Below are positions 1 to 7,735 of a stretch of DNA of 64,000 nucleotides, piece after piece (within the stretch, counting starts at the first letter, position 1; every line of letters starts with the position of its first letter). The notes under the pieces are model-generated. The model did not search any database, was not told the origin of the DNA, and was given only the letters and a program-made list of their open reading frames with translations. The DNA comes from an uncultured Candidatus Saccharibacteria bacterium (GTDB lineage: Bacteria > Patescibacteriota > Saccharimonadia > Saccharimonadales > HK-STAS-PATE-42): contig CALMQB010000002.1 of assembly GCA_937871805.1 (NCBI GenBank), positions 124,001 through 188,000 of the forward strand, given 5' to 3'. A program made the translations under genes and the position numbers.

Positions 1-1
1 C

Positions 2-52
2 TTCTACCTAGAGAAGATAGAATCTGGGATTAATGCAACGGGATTCAACTGA
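2..52 (+). CDS. 3' end of an upstream gene (partial)
   Basis: An open frame enters from the left window edge and encodes 16 residues (FYLEKIESGINATGFN) before a TGA stop that directly abuts the next ATG at 53. The head-to-tail junction suggests a two-gene unit with the following membrane protein gene. Too little is visible to name it; it could also be chance. Confidence 0.3.
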   Translation, partial: FYLEKIESGINATGFN

Positions 53-526
53 ATGAAAACGAAGTTAAGTTTAATCAACAGATCTTTAAACTACTTAGAG
101 GACTTCCACCCTCAATATAGATTTAAATTGAGGTGGGTTTTAACTATTTTCATGTTAATCTTGTTTAGCTTAATTGCAGATTACGATAAGCACCTGATGC
201 GCGTCATTCCATCTCAGGTTAATCCATTTTTCCACACAGGAAATCTTGCATCGACACCATTTGCAATCTTTGCAGGATTTATATCTGGAGTGACACTTGC
301 ACGATTTTTTATTCGTAATGAGAAGATTTTACTAGTAATTTCTACTTCTATTGGAACGCTAGTTGGCCTGGCCGCGAATATTTATGTTGAATCTGCCTCG
401 GGAATGCTGTCACTTAAAGAACCGAATACTGGTGACATATTTGATGTTATTTGGGGAACTTTATTCTGCTTTTTAACAATACTTTTTGTATTAAAAATTG
501 AACCGATCAAAATTCAAAAGAAATAG
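53..526 (+). CDS. small multi-pass membrane protein, possibly VanZ-like
   Basis: A 157-residue protein with about four hydrophobic segments (residues roughly 27-45, 67-87, 92-110, 127-148) and a basic C-terminal tail, so an integral membrane protein. The last helix begins with a TGDIFDVIWGTL stretch, which recalls the conserved TGDIL.N..G region of VanZ-like proteins, but the family match is weak and the function unknown. One copy of the genome-wide TTAAGTTTAA word sits in codons 5-8. It follows the preceding open frame without a gap. Confidence 0.6.
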   Translation: MKTKLSLINRSLNYLEDFHPQYRFKLRWVLTIFMLILFSLIADYDKHLMRVIPSQVNPFFHTGNLASTPFAIFAGFISGVTLARFFIRNEKILLVISTSIGTLVGLAANIYVESASGMLSLKEPNTGDIFDVIWGTLFCFLTILFVLKIEPIKIQKK

Positions 527-562
527 TGCAAAAGTTTGGCAGGATCAGAAAGATAGCCTAAA

Positions 563-1600
563 TTAGGCTAGACCTAAAGTTTGGTGAACTTTTTGGATAG
601 TTTTGTTGGCGATAAGATTTGCTTCTGCTTCACCCCTTGCCAGTACATCATAGACTTCTGCATCGCTTATCTGATTAAGTTTAAGTTGGGTCTCTTCCAA
701 GAATTGGGAAACGACTTCTGCAACGTCTTTTTTGAGGTCTCCATATCTATCGGATCCTGAATATTTTGCTTCAACATCTTTCAGTTTTTGGTTAGTGAAG
801 ATGGAGATAATCTGTAAGAGGTTATAGATCCCTGGTTGCTCCAGCCGATTAAGTTTAATATTGGCCATGGAATCGGTTATGGCAGACATAATCTTTTTGG
901 TTGCGATCTCTGGAGTATCCGTAAGATCGACTGTTCCCTTTGGGTCGGTCACGGATTTACTCATTTTGTTAGTTGGTTCGGATAGAGACATGATTCGTAC
1001 TGGCTCTTCTTGCATTGCAAACTCAACCTGTTTTTTATATTCAACCGGCAAAGTGAAGATTTCTCCAAATTTAGAATTGAAGCGTTGAGCTATATCACGG
1101 GCAAGTTCGATATGTTGCCGCTGGTCTTCCCCGGTTGGGATATATGTTGCCCCGTAAAGCAGGATGTCTGCCGCCATCAAAACTGGATAATCGAAAAAGC
1201 CCGCAGTAACATCATCTCCTTTTTGTTGAGAATCTTTAAATTGAGTTTGGCGGGAGAGTTCTCCAAAGCCAGTGAAATTATTGAGCAGAACACAAAGTTC
1301 GCTATGCGCGGGAACCTTACTTTGGCGATAGACGGTGACATTTGGATCATCAAAATCAATTCCGCAAGCCATATAGAGCTTAAGATTTTGCATTGTATCC
1401 GCCCCCATCCTCTTATAATCTGTTGCGGTGTCTTTGGTGACTGTTAGGGCATGAAGATCGGGTATGAAGAGATTAAGTTTAAAGTCTGTCGAGTTATTAA
1501 CCTTCTCTTTGTAGAGTTTAGCCAATGGTAAATAAAACCCCAGATAGCTACCAATGTGTGGAGTTCCTGTGTTTTTGATTCCAGAAAGTATTGTTTGCAT
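563..1600 (-). CDS. trpS: tryptophanyl-tRNA synthetase
   Basis: Class I aminoacyl-tRNA synthetase that charges tRNA-Trp. At 345 residues it has the normal family length. The HIGH-type motif is read as TPHIGSY near the N-terminus and the KMSKS loop as NKMSKSVTD near residue 212; the PVLMAADILLY and PTGEDQRQH blocks are typical of TrpRS. The ATG is preceded by an AAGGAA ribosome binding site about ten bases upstream. It starts 34 bp after an orphan gene on the same strand, and both appear to lie downstream of the tryptophan-codon leader at 2512-2628, so trpS is probably induced when charged tRNA-Trp is scarce. Three copies of TTAAGTTTAA lie inside the gene. Confidence 0.95.
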   Translation of the reverse strand: MQTILSGIKNTGTPHIGSYLGFYLPLAKLYKEKVNNSTDFKLNLFIPDLHALTVTKDTATDYKRMGADTMQNLKLYMACGIDFDDPNVTVYRQSKVPAHSELCVLLNNFTGFGELSRQTQFKDSQQKGDDVTAGFFDYPVLMAADILLYGATYIPTGEDQRQHIELARDIAQRFNSKFGEIFTLPVEYKKQVEFAMQEEPVRIMSLSEPTNKMSKSVTDPKGTVDLTDTPEIATKKIMSAITDSMANIKLNRLEQPGIYNLLQIISIFTNQKLKDVEAKYSGSDRYGDLKKDVAEVVSQFLEETQLKLNQISDAEVYDVLARGEAEANLIANKTIQKVHQTLGLA

Positions 1601-1634
1601 GTTATTATGTTCCTTTTGATTAAGTTAATTTTGA

Positions 1635-2399
1635 TTATACAGTAGGATGCGGGTTCGCTAGAATTAGAGGTAAAGGAGCTAGGCCAGGTCTTAGCTCCGA
1701 GCCAAACCTGTAGCCTTCGTTAAGCATACTCGTGACTCTGCTCGCATCGAAGATTATCGTGTGAGCGGATGTACCATCTGGGCTAGATTCAGACCTAAGA
1801 AGCTCTCCAATTGCTAAGAATTCCGCAAAGCTATTCTTAAGAATCCTGGATCCCAGCTCTTGTCTACTTGGCAGATCAAGGACTTCGCGAGCACTTAGAT
1901 TCTGTAAAGTTCTGGACACCTCATCTTGAAGCATCCTAGAAAGTGAACCTCCACCTTGCACTGCCTCTAGCAGCCTCTCATAAAAGTAATCCGTAAGAAC
2001 TTCAAAATTCTGCCTGCCACCTGCAAGCTCAAAAAATGACGAAGTCTCAATCCTCCCGCCATATTTTGTTGCAACTCTAAGCTTGGATGTTTCTAGAGCT
2101 CTCATGAAGTTCCCCTCATCACTAATTTTACCCTTGTGTAAGATTTCTGAATCTGCAAAAAGGACTCGAACTTCTGCCTCTGGAAAGCAAGCCTCAGCAA
2201 ATTCGATTCGCTGTTGAGTCTTAAGTGGGATATTTCCATTAACCTGCTCGATAGTAGAGTCATTTCTGTGATGGGCTACATAATCTGGACAACTTAAAAT
2301 TGAGACGCAGACCTGCTGTCCCGCTCTTTGAGATCGATCAATAATCGCTGCATGCTTTAAGCTAAAAGAATAGTTAGCGTCGCCAAAGTAATTTTCCAC
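1635..2399 (-). CDS. orphan gene between the Trp leader and trpS, 5' end frameshifted
   Basis: A 254-residue open frame of unknown function whose only in-frame start is a GTG with no ribosome binding site. The open frame continues upstream (KITELHQAQVEN) to a TAG at 2427-2429, overlapping a 31-codon ORF in another frame (2374-2469) that does have an AAGGAG site. Joining the two by a +1 shift gives a natural-looking protein of about 280 residues. The segment SLKHAAIIDRSQRAGQQVCV faintly resembles the N-terminal nucleotide-binding part of pantothenate synthetase and related nucleotidyltransferases, not enough to assign it. Lysine-poor compared with neighbours. The real gene is probably 1635-2469, broken or programmed to frameshift. 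Confidence 0.6.
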   Translation of the reverse strand: MENYFGDANYSFSLKHAAIIDRSQRAGQQVCVSILSCPDYVAHHRNDSTIEQVNGNIPLKTQQRIEFAEACFPEAEVRVLFADSEILHKGKISDEGNFMRALETSKLRVATKYGGRIETSSFFELAGGRQNFEVLTDYFYERLLEAVQGGGSLSRMLQDEVSRTLQNLSAREVLDLPSRQELGSRILKNSFAEFLAIGELLRSESSPDGTSAHTIIFDASRVTSMLNEGYRFGSELRPGLAPLPLILANPHPTV

Positions 2400-2469
2400 T
2401 TGGGCTTGGTGCAGTTCTGTAATCTTCTACTTCTGATTTTATTCTCTGAGCATTGGAATTTTTCTTCAT
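2374..2469 (-). CDS. 31-codon ORF with strong ribosome binding site; probable true N-terminus of the orphan gene
   Basis: ATG at 2469 with AAGGAG at good spacing just downstream of the attenuator hairpin. The peptide begins MKKNSNAQRIKSEVEDYRT and ends at a TAA. It overlaps the start of the 254-residue frame by about 26 bp and lies one frame away from it. It is either an N-terminus cut off by a one-base change, a programmed +1 frameshift, or a short coupling ORF. I favour the first because the joined sequence reads smoothly (EDYRT then ELHQAQVEN). Confidence 0.5.
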   Translation of the reverse strand: MKKNSNAQRIKSEVEDYRTAPSPSGKLLWRR

Positions 2470-2511
2470 AACGTTTCTCCTTTTCAATTTAAATTTGTTT
2501 TTGTAAATAAA

Positions 2512-2535
2512 AACTCCGCCACAAGTGGCGGAGTT
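2512..2535 (-). terminator. intrinsic terminator of the Trp attenuator
   Basis: An uninterrupted 11-bp inverted repeat (2512-2522 with 2525-2535) followed on the minus strand by a T-rich run (TTTTTATTT). It lies after the leader peptide and before the ribosome binding site at about 2476, so it would stop transcription ahead of the orphan gene and trpS unless prevented. No minus-strand gene lies just upstream that would need a terminator here. Confidence 0.85.
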
Positions 2536-2594
2536 AAAATTAAGTTTAAATTTTATGTAATATCTTATACAGCCACTTGCCTATCGCCAAGTAG
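2512..2594 (-). promoter_or_regulatory. tryptophan attenuator with mutually exclusive hairpins
   Basis: Four segments can be paired as in the classic trp leader. Region 1 (CTACTTG, 2588-2594, overlapping the second Trp codon) pairs with region 2 (CAAGTGG, 2573-2579) with one G-U, leaving the leader stop codon in the loop. Region 2 (CAAGTGGC, 2572-2579) pairs perfectly over 8 bp with region 3 (GCCACTTG, 2522-2529), which is the 5' arm of the terminator. Region 3 with region 4 forms the terminator. A ribosome stalled at the Trp codons would cover region 1, free region 2 and so prevent termination. The pairing is seen in sequence; the mechanism is inferred from the E. coli trp paradigm. Confidence 0.8.
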
Positions 2595-2628
2595 ATTGCC
2601 AGTTATTTGTTAAATTTAATTTATTCAT
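2581..2628 (-). CDS. Trp leader peptide, 15 codons
   Basis: ATG at 2628 encodes MNKLNLTNNWQSTWR and ends at TAG. Two of the last six codons are TGG. The ATG lies 7 bases after the -10 box, so translation must start at or within a few bases of the 5' end of the RNA (leaderless). It is the sensor of the attenuator that precedes trpS. Confidence 0.8.
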   Translation of the reverse strand: MNKLNLTNNWQSTWR

Positions 2629-2635
2629 TGTTTAG

Positions 2636-2664
2636 ATATTAACAGAACGGTTTATCTAAGTCAA
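2636..2664 (-). promoter_or_regulatory. promoter of the trpS leader
   Basis: TTGACT (2659-2664) and TAATAT (2636-2641) with a 17-bp spacer, a near-consensus sigma-70-type promoter. The predicted transcription start is at about 2629, at the leader peptide ATG. Confidence 0.8.
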
Positions 2665-2690
2665 TACTATATATTTTAAGTTAAGCGTAA

Positions 2691-2696
2691 TAGAAT
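2691..2696 (+). promoter_or_regulatory. -10 box of a leaderless gene
   Basis: TAGAAT lies exactly 8 bases before the ATG at 2705, the spacing seen at several other genes in this window. No clear -35 box. It points away from the trpS leader promoter, so the region is a divergent control region. Confidence 0.45.
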
Positions 2697-2704
2697 TTAA
2701 GTCT

Positions 2705-3112
2705 ATGGAAGATTTAGTAAAGCAGGCTTGTACCGTTTTAGAACTTGAACCGCCACGTTTAACTGTTAAACATATTGAAATTGTTGGCTTGACGATAGTC
2801 AGCCTTGCCGACGGTCCCGGCATCCATCCTCTCTTTGCTTACCAAGGCTTAAGCTTAAGTGTGAGCAGTACCCACGCAGATGATGGTCCTAGGACGTTGG
2901 CAGAACTTTCAGGACTAGACCCAGAAGATAAAAGCTTTAGGCTTGGTGGGTTGTGGCTTGATAGGCCAATGTTTGTTGGCGAAGGAGTTTTGAGGGGCAG
3001 GACTGCTGAGCACGGGCCGAGCTTGGCTCTATTTTATACATCTGGACAGCATCTTAGCCTGCAGCCAGTAAGGGGCGAAGTTAAAGTTCAAGGTGGTATT
3101 ATAATCCCTTAA
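2705..3112 (+). CDS. hypothetical protein, lysine-poor orphan
   Basis: A 135-residue soluble protein with many short beta-strand-like stretches and a high Gly/Leu/Ser content. I recognise no family. It is transcribed divergently from the trpS leader and ends 8 bp before the convergent heliorhodopsin gene. Base composition is richer in G and C than the neighbouring conserved genes, like the other orphans in the window. The start is supported by the -10 box 8 bp upstream. Confidence 0.55.
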   Translation: MEDLVKQACTVLELEPPRLTVKHIEIVGLTIVSLADGPGIHPLFAYQGLSLSVSSTHADDGPRTLAELSGLDPEDKSFRLGGLWLDRPMFVGEGVLRGRTAEHGPSLALFYTSGQHLSLQPVRGEVKVQGGIIIP

Positions 3113-3120
3113 TCAAAACC

Positions 3121-3864
3121 TTAAGGGCGGAGGGTTCCGATAAAGACTTGCCAGGCGAGTGCAGACTTGGCGAATAAACTTAAGTATATGTAGACCTTTT
3201 CACCGAAAATGTAGTTCCTCCAAGGCCCGATCTTTTTGTACTGCAAGTACATATTTACAGCAAAGCAATTAAAGAAGAGGAAGATTGATACAAATATCCA
3301 GTAGACAAACGTCGGAGGGCTTGAGCCAGAATCTGCGGAAAGCCAAAAAGTAAAGGCAATCGCTAGCCAAGGGGCTATTCCTGCTAAGGACCCGACCTTG
3401 AAGCTCAGCCAATTTGGCTTTTCCGTTTTCTCAGATTTTTGGTTGTAGAGTTCCATAATCAGACCCGTAAGATTCATTACCGCAACAAGTATAAAAACTA
3501 AACTTAAACTTACAATATTGTAGATCCCGACTAGCATCGAGATGGCGACCATCATTACACTCGTTTTGTTAATGTTGTTTTGGAGGTCTCGATTGTATTT
3601 TTTGTTGTAACAAGTCCCGATGATTAAATGCGCTAGTGAAGAGATCAATAGGAATACTGCAATTAAAACCGGTAGCGAGAGATTGAACAAAACTTTACTA
3701 CTGGGTTCTAAGTTGCCTGAACTCTGATTTAACTTAAGGTAGCTTCCAATAACTGGTAAGCTGAACGAGGTACTTAAAACTAGAATCAGCCCAGCCTGGA
3801 TGGCATGAACTCCGGCCATGATTAAGTTTAATCTCTTTAAACTCTTCTTTGTTTTTTTGCCCAT
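3121..3864 (-). CDS. heliorhodopsin
   Basis: A 247-residue seven-helix membrane protein that matches the heliorhodopsin family: the N-terminal block NLIMAGVHAIQ (with the conserved His), ISSLAHLIIG in the second helix (second conserved His), AGIAPWLAIAF, FFNCFAVNMYLQYKKIG, and the retinal-binding helix LSLFAKSALAWQVF, whose Lys forms the Schiff base. The conserved RWxEYS segment of helix three, which supplies the counterion Glu, is replaced by RDLQNNIN, so the counterion is missing. Heliorhodopsins are oriented with the N-terminus inside and are not known pumps; a sensory or regulatory role is likely. An AGGAGG site precedes the ATG. No retinal synthesis gene lies in the window, so retinal may come from outside. 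Confidence 0.92.
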   Translation of the reverse strand: MGKKTKKSLKRLNLIMAGVHAIQAGLILVLSTSFSLPVIGSYLKLNQSSGNLEPSSKVLFNLSLPVLIAVFLLISSLAHLIIGTCYNKKYNRDLQNNINKTSVMMVAISMLVGIYNIVSLSLVFILVAVMNLTGLIMELYNQKSEKTEKPNWLSFKVGSLAGIAPWLAIAFTFWLSADSGSSPPTFVYWIFVSIFLFFNCFAVNMYLQYKKIGPWRNYIFGEKVYIYLSLFAKSALAWQVFIGTLRP

Positions 3865-3940
3865 AAAAAACCTCCTAGGTTAAATTTAATTATATTAACT
3901 TAATAATACATTAAATTTAAGCTTTGTTACTAATCAGGGT

Positions 3941-6676
3941 CTAAGCGGTTTTTCGATTTTTTTTGAAGTGGAGTTTTTTAGATACTTTTCTCCCTCCAGA
4001 ACGAAGAACCTCTGCTGCAATTAAATAATACGGGAAGCAGAGAATGACGAGCAGCGTACTGGAGAGTAGGCCAAAGATTAAAGTCACGCTTAGGCTTTCC
4101 CAGAATGGGTCAGATAGTGCGAGTGGAATCAATGCAACGACTGCCGTCAAACTTGTGGTTAGTAGTGGCCGGAATCTGGCCTGTAGTGCACTAGCAATAG
4201 AGTCGATTCGTCCGACGCCTTTGAGCCTTTCTTGATTGGCAAAATCGGTTATCAAAATCGTGTTATTGACGGCAATGCCAATTAGAGCGAAGAAGCCGAT
4301 CATTACGAAGAAGCTGGCCGAGTTATTGGTGTAGTAAAGGCCTGCACCGACCCCTAGGAAGCTGAATGGTATCGCCATGAAGATAAAGAGGGGTTGTAAA
4401 AAGGATTTAAACTGAAATGCAAGAAGTAGATACATGATGAACAGCATAATTGGAAAAACAACCATCAGTGACTTGAAGGATTCTTGGTTTTCTTCTTCGA
4501 AGCCTAAATCTATTTTGATTGCATCTTTTTGTAGACCAGAATCTTCTGCATTAAAGTTGTCTTTGATGTATTTTGAAACTTTGTCTAAGACTTCTGAGCT
4601 AGGCTTAATATCAAAACCAAGCTTCAGACTAAAGAACTCCTTGCCATCAATTCTTTCTTTAACGCTCTGAGTGTCGGCTGGAAGACTTTTATCAATCTTA
4701 AAATCAGTTCCTCCATTAGTTTTAAAGTTTTGCTCAGAAATACCTTTTTTAATTGAGGAAATTAAACCATTAGCCTTGATTTGATCTTGAGTAAAAATTT
4801 GAACAGTTAGTGGAAAGTCGCTGGCCGGACCCCCCATACCCGAACTAGATGCGCTAGCGATGGTTCCGTCAACCTTGAGCTTATCTAATTCTAATTGAAG
4901 CTCATCTGCAATCCGTACAGATGTTTTGTCTCTTTGCTTAAGCTTAGTTAGGTCTAAAGATATTGTAGAATTTTGAGCGCTGCCACTGCCAGAATATGAA
5001 ACCTGCTCAATGTATTTAGATTGTTTCGAGATTGCCAGATTAACTCGTTCTGCTTGCTTAAAAGCATCTTCAATAGTTGAGCTGGGCTTATAGCTAATAT
5101 TTACAGAAATTTGTTCACTATCTTTTTCTGAAGGTAGAATGTCAAAGCCAGACTTAGCAAAATATGATCCACCAACCATTGTTGCAGCCAGACTTAGCAA
5201 AATGAAACCGGTTGTAATAAAGGCGCCTTTTTTTCTATTTTTACCAGAAAATTTAATTAATTTGGCGAGCCCTCCCGAAATATGCTTTTCGACTATTTGG
5301 ACTGGATTGTGCTTAGTTTTGCGTTTAGGATTCGATAATAAAAAATTTGAAGCTAAGAACGGAATTAAACTTAAAGATAAGATTAATGAAAGTGCCAGCG
5401 AGGTTATAATTGTGATTGGTATAGCAGAGATGAAGCCACCAAGTATTCCAGAGATAAAGAGCATTGGAGCAAAAGCTAGAATTGTTGTCAATGTTCCGGC
5501 TGCAGAAGCTTTACCAATTCTTTCAACCGCTTCCTTAACAATCTCTTGGCGCGATTTGTCATCATTTCGATGAGAGTCTATCGATTCGGAGATAATAATT
5601 GCATCATCAACTATTAAACCTAGTGAAAGAATTAGAGCGAAGAGTGAAATTACATTTAAAGTTAGCCCGAATAGATACAAGAGGCTAACTGTAGTTAGCA
5701 GCACAGTAATCATTGTTAAGGCGGTTGCGAGCCCGGCTCTCCAAGAGATTAGCACAAAGCTAACTAGGGCAACTATAATAAATGCTTCGAGCATATTTTC
5801 TTGCAAGCTAGAAACTTGGGAACGAACTAATGGTGCAAAGTCTGCAGAAACTCTTGCGCTTAAGTTATTTGATTTATTTTTATCTGAGAAGCTCTGAACA
5901 GCCTCTTCGACCTGACTTGATGCGTCTAGAATATCTTGCCCTGCTTTCAACTTAATTCCGATATTAAGCGTTTGGTAGAAATTTAAATCAGATGTTTCAG
6001 GATCTTTAAAGCCTAAAATATCGAAGCTATTCTGTATCTCGGTTTTACCGTCTGGGGAGAATTTAGATTGCTCTATAACCTCTGCGCTAGATACAGTGTC
6101 TAGCTTAGCCATTAACTTACTTAGTTCAGTAGTGGGTAGGTTAAGTCCTTTGATATTTTTTTGACCTGAGGTGGAAAAAACGCCGACCAGCATATCGTAT
6201 TCGTTGGCAAACTTACCAGCATCAATGTTTTCATAACTCAAATTTAACTGCGAAGGAAGCTTTAAAGAGTTAATTTTATGTTCAACACTTTTAGACCCCT
6301 CGGCAACATCAATATTATCTTTATAGCTGACAACTAGGTTGGCGAAGTTATCAAACGATGAAGCTGTAACCTTTTTGACTCCTGGAAGATCTTTAATGGC
6401 GTCAGAAATCGGCTTAGAGACCTCAGAATCTACCCTAGCTTTATCATTTACAAAATAGTTCCCATTTACTATCGATATTGGAACCTGAATACTTGGGAAT
6501 CCTTCACGCTGAATAAAGGTGGTGTAGGTTGCGGCTCCAAAAACTAACAACACGATCCAAGCAAAGAGGCTGAATCTTTTATTTCTGAAAAAGAACAAAC
6601 TGAACTTTTGAAAAGCAGTTGTGCTATCGCCTTTTGTTTTAAGTTGTTTGATCTTTTTTTTCATAACTCTTCTCAT
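3941..6676 (-). CDS. RND-family efflux transporter (AcrB/HAE1-like)
   Basis: A proton-driven inner-membrane exporter of the resistance-nodulation-division superfamily. The 911 residues show the duplicated RND plan: an N-terminal helix, a large extracytoplasmic loop, a helix bundle with GLIVDDAIIISES (the two helix-4 aspartates of the proton relay), a second extracytoplasmic loop, and a second helix bundle with the GVGAGLYYT and IGIAVNNTILITDF blocks. It is about 130 residues shorter than AcrB. No membrane fusion protein or outer membrane channel gene is nearby, consistent with a single-membrane cell; substrate unknown. The start may be at residue 5 or 6, where the lysine-rich N-terminus begins. 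Confidence 0.9.
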   Translation of the reverse strand: MRRVMKKKIKQLKTKGDSTTAFQKFSLFFFRNKRFSLFAWIVLLVFGAATYTTFIQREGFPSIQVPISIVNGNYFVNDKARVDSEVSKPISDAIKDLPGVKKVTASSFDNFANLVVSYKDNIDVAEGSKSVEHKINSLKLPSQLNLSYENIDAGKFANEYDMLVGVFSTSGQKNIKGLNLPTTELSKLMAKLDTVSSAEVIEQSKFSPDGKTEIQNSFDILGFKDPETSDLNFYQTLNIGIKLKAGQDILDASSQVEEAVQSFSDKNKSNNLSARVSADFAPLVRSQVSSLQENMLEAFIIVALVSFVLISWRAGLATALTMITVLLTTVSLLYLFGLTLNVISLFALILSLGLIVDDAIIISESIDSHRNDDKSRQEIVKEAVERIGKASAAGTLTTILAFAPMLFISGILGGFISAIPITIITSLALSLILSLSLIPFLASNFLLSNPKRKTKHNPVQIVEKHISGGLAKLIKFSGKNRKKGAFITTGFILLSLAATMVGGSYFAKSGFDILPSEKDSEQISVNISYKPSSTIEDAFKQAERVNLAISKQSKYIEQVSYSGSGSAQNSTISLDLTKLKQRDKTSVRIADELQLELDKLKVDGTIASASSSGMGGPASDFPLTVQIFTQDQIKANGLISSIKKGISEQNFKTNGGTDFKIDKSLPADTQSVKERIDGKEFFSLKLGFDIKPSSEVLDKVSKYIKDNFNAEDSGLQKDAIKIDLGFEEENQESFKSLMVVFPIMLFIMYLLLAFQFKSFLQPLFIFMAIPFSFLGVGAGLYYTNNSASFFVMIGFFALIGIAVNNTILITDFANQERLKGVGRIDSIASALQARFRPLLTTSLTAVVALIPLALSDPFWESLSVTLIFGLLSSTLLVILCFPYYLIAAEVLRSGGRKVSKKLHFKKNRKTA

Positions 6677-6781
6677 TTTAGACTTACCTTAAATATAACT
6701 TTAGTTAAAGCTTATTATAACAGCTAGGCTAAGTACATCTTCAAAGTTAGCAGTGTTTGCTATAGCCTGTAAGCATTAAGT

Positions 6782-7362
6782 TTAAGATAAAAGTTCTTGT
6801 ATAATTTCTCCAGCACTAGGAATAACCGACTCTTCGAACCAAGGGTTTTTCTCGAACCAGCGAATATTGAGTGGTGAAGGGTGTACTAAGACTAAGAACT
6901 CTGGGAGGTAGTCTTTGTAGCTACGAACTGTTTCCGTGAGGTTCTTTTTATACTTCTATTTTAGGTGATACTTTTGGGCATAGGCACCAATTAAAACTAT
7001 TAGTTTTATATTCGGCATTTCAGCTATAATTCGAGGGTGCAAGTTGTAGCAAAATCTTTTCTAGGTGGAAGGTCTCCACTTTTACCTTTGCCGGGATAGT
7101 AGAAATCCATTGGCAGCAGAGAGACTAAATCTGGATCGTAGAACTGCTGATTAGTTAAGTTTAGCCAGTCTCGGAGACGCTTTCCACTTGAATCATCCCA
7201 CGGAATTCCACTATCTTGAGCTCGAACGCCTGGAGCTTGCCCAATAATTACAATCTTAGCTTTTGGTGCCGCAGTGTATAGCGGGAGAATGCCTTTATCG
7301 GTGTAATCAGAATTTTCTGAAGAATTAATTATCTGCTGACGAATTAAGTCTAAGTTCATCAA
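6782..7362 (-). pseudogene. uracil-DNA glycosylase family pseudogene
   Basis: The 5' part (IVIIGQAPGVRAQDSGIPWDD, then LPMDFYYPGKGKSGDLPPRKDFA) is a uracil-DNA glycosylase of the GQAPG class. A frameshift near 7045 changes the frame to YNLHPRIIAEMPNIKLIVL, an in-frame TAG stands at 6956-6958, and the conserved C-terminal block (NLTETVRSYKDYLPE, LVLVHPSPLN) follows to a stop at 6782. Two independent lesions argue for decay and not a sequencing error. An intact family-1 ung lies at 59824. The last bases overlap a TTAAGTTTAA copy. Confidence 0.8.
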
Positions 7363-7460
7363 TACAATTATAGATCATAATATTTCAGGCTGGAAATTAA
7401 TGTTAGCTTGAATTAAGCTTGAAAGTCTGGGGTAAACTCTAAGGAAAAGTGCTTAAAAAG

Positions 7461-7735
7461 CTATTTCGATAAGTACTCTTCAGGAATTTTTAAAGCAACA
7501 CCTTCTATCTTTTTATAATTATCATCTGTTGAGACAATATTAATAGAATAGAAGTCTTGATCATTCTGAAAGATAACTTGTTTCTGTGATTTTGAATAGC
7601 TTAAGGTACCGCTCTTGATATCTAGATCTTTGAACTGTGGACCTTTGCTATCCTTATATACTGACTCTGCCTCTGAAACTGATATAAGAGTCCTTTTTAG
7701 GACTGTTATACCCCTATCCCCCGCCTTGAGCTCAC
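7461..7735 (-). pseudogene. 5'-truncated gene remnant
   Basis: A coding-like open frame without a start codon reads GDRGITVLKRTLISVSEAES and continues through IFQNDQDFYSINIV to IPEEYLSK and a TAG at 7461. It is lysine-rich like the core genes and runs in a different frame from the end of the orphan ORF at 7706. It may be the tail of a gene whose front has been replaced. No family recognised. Confidence 0.35.

Noticed and set aside
861-1447. Plus-strand ORFs of 75 and 145 residues opposite trpS
   Set aside because: They lie antisense to a clearly conserved synthetase gene and show no recognisable protein pattern; shadows of the real gene.
1635-2469. Assigning panC (pantothenate synthetase) to the orphan gene before trpS
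   Set aside because: Only a short stretch resembles the family; the HxGH-type signature and the downstream PanC motifs are missing.
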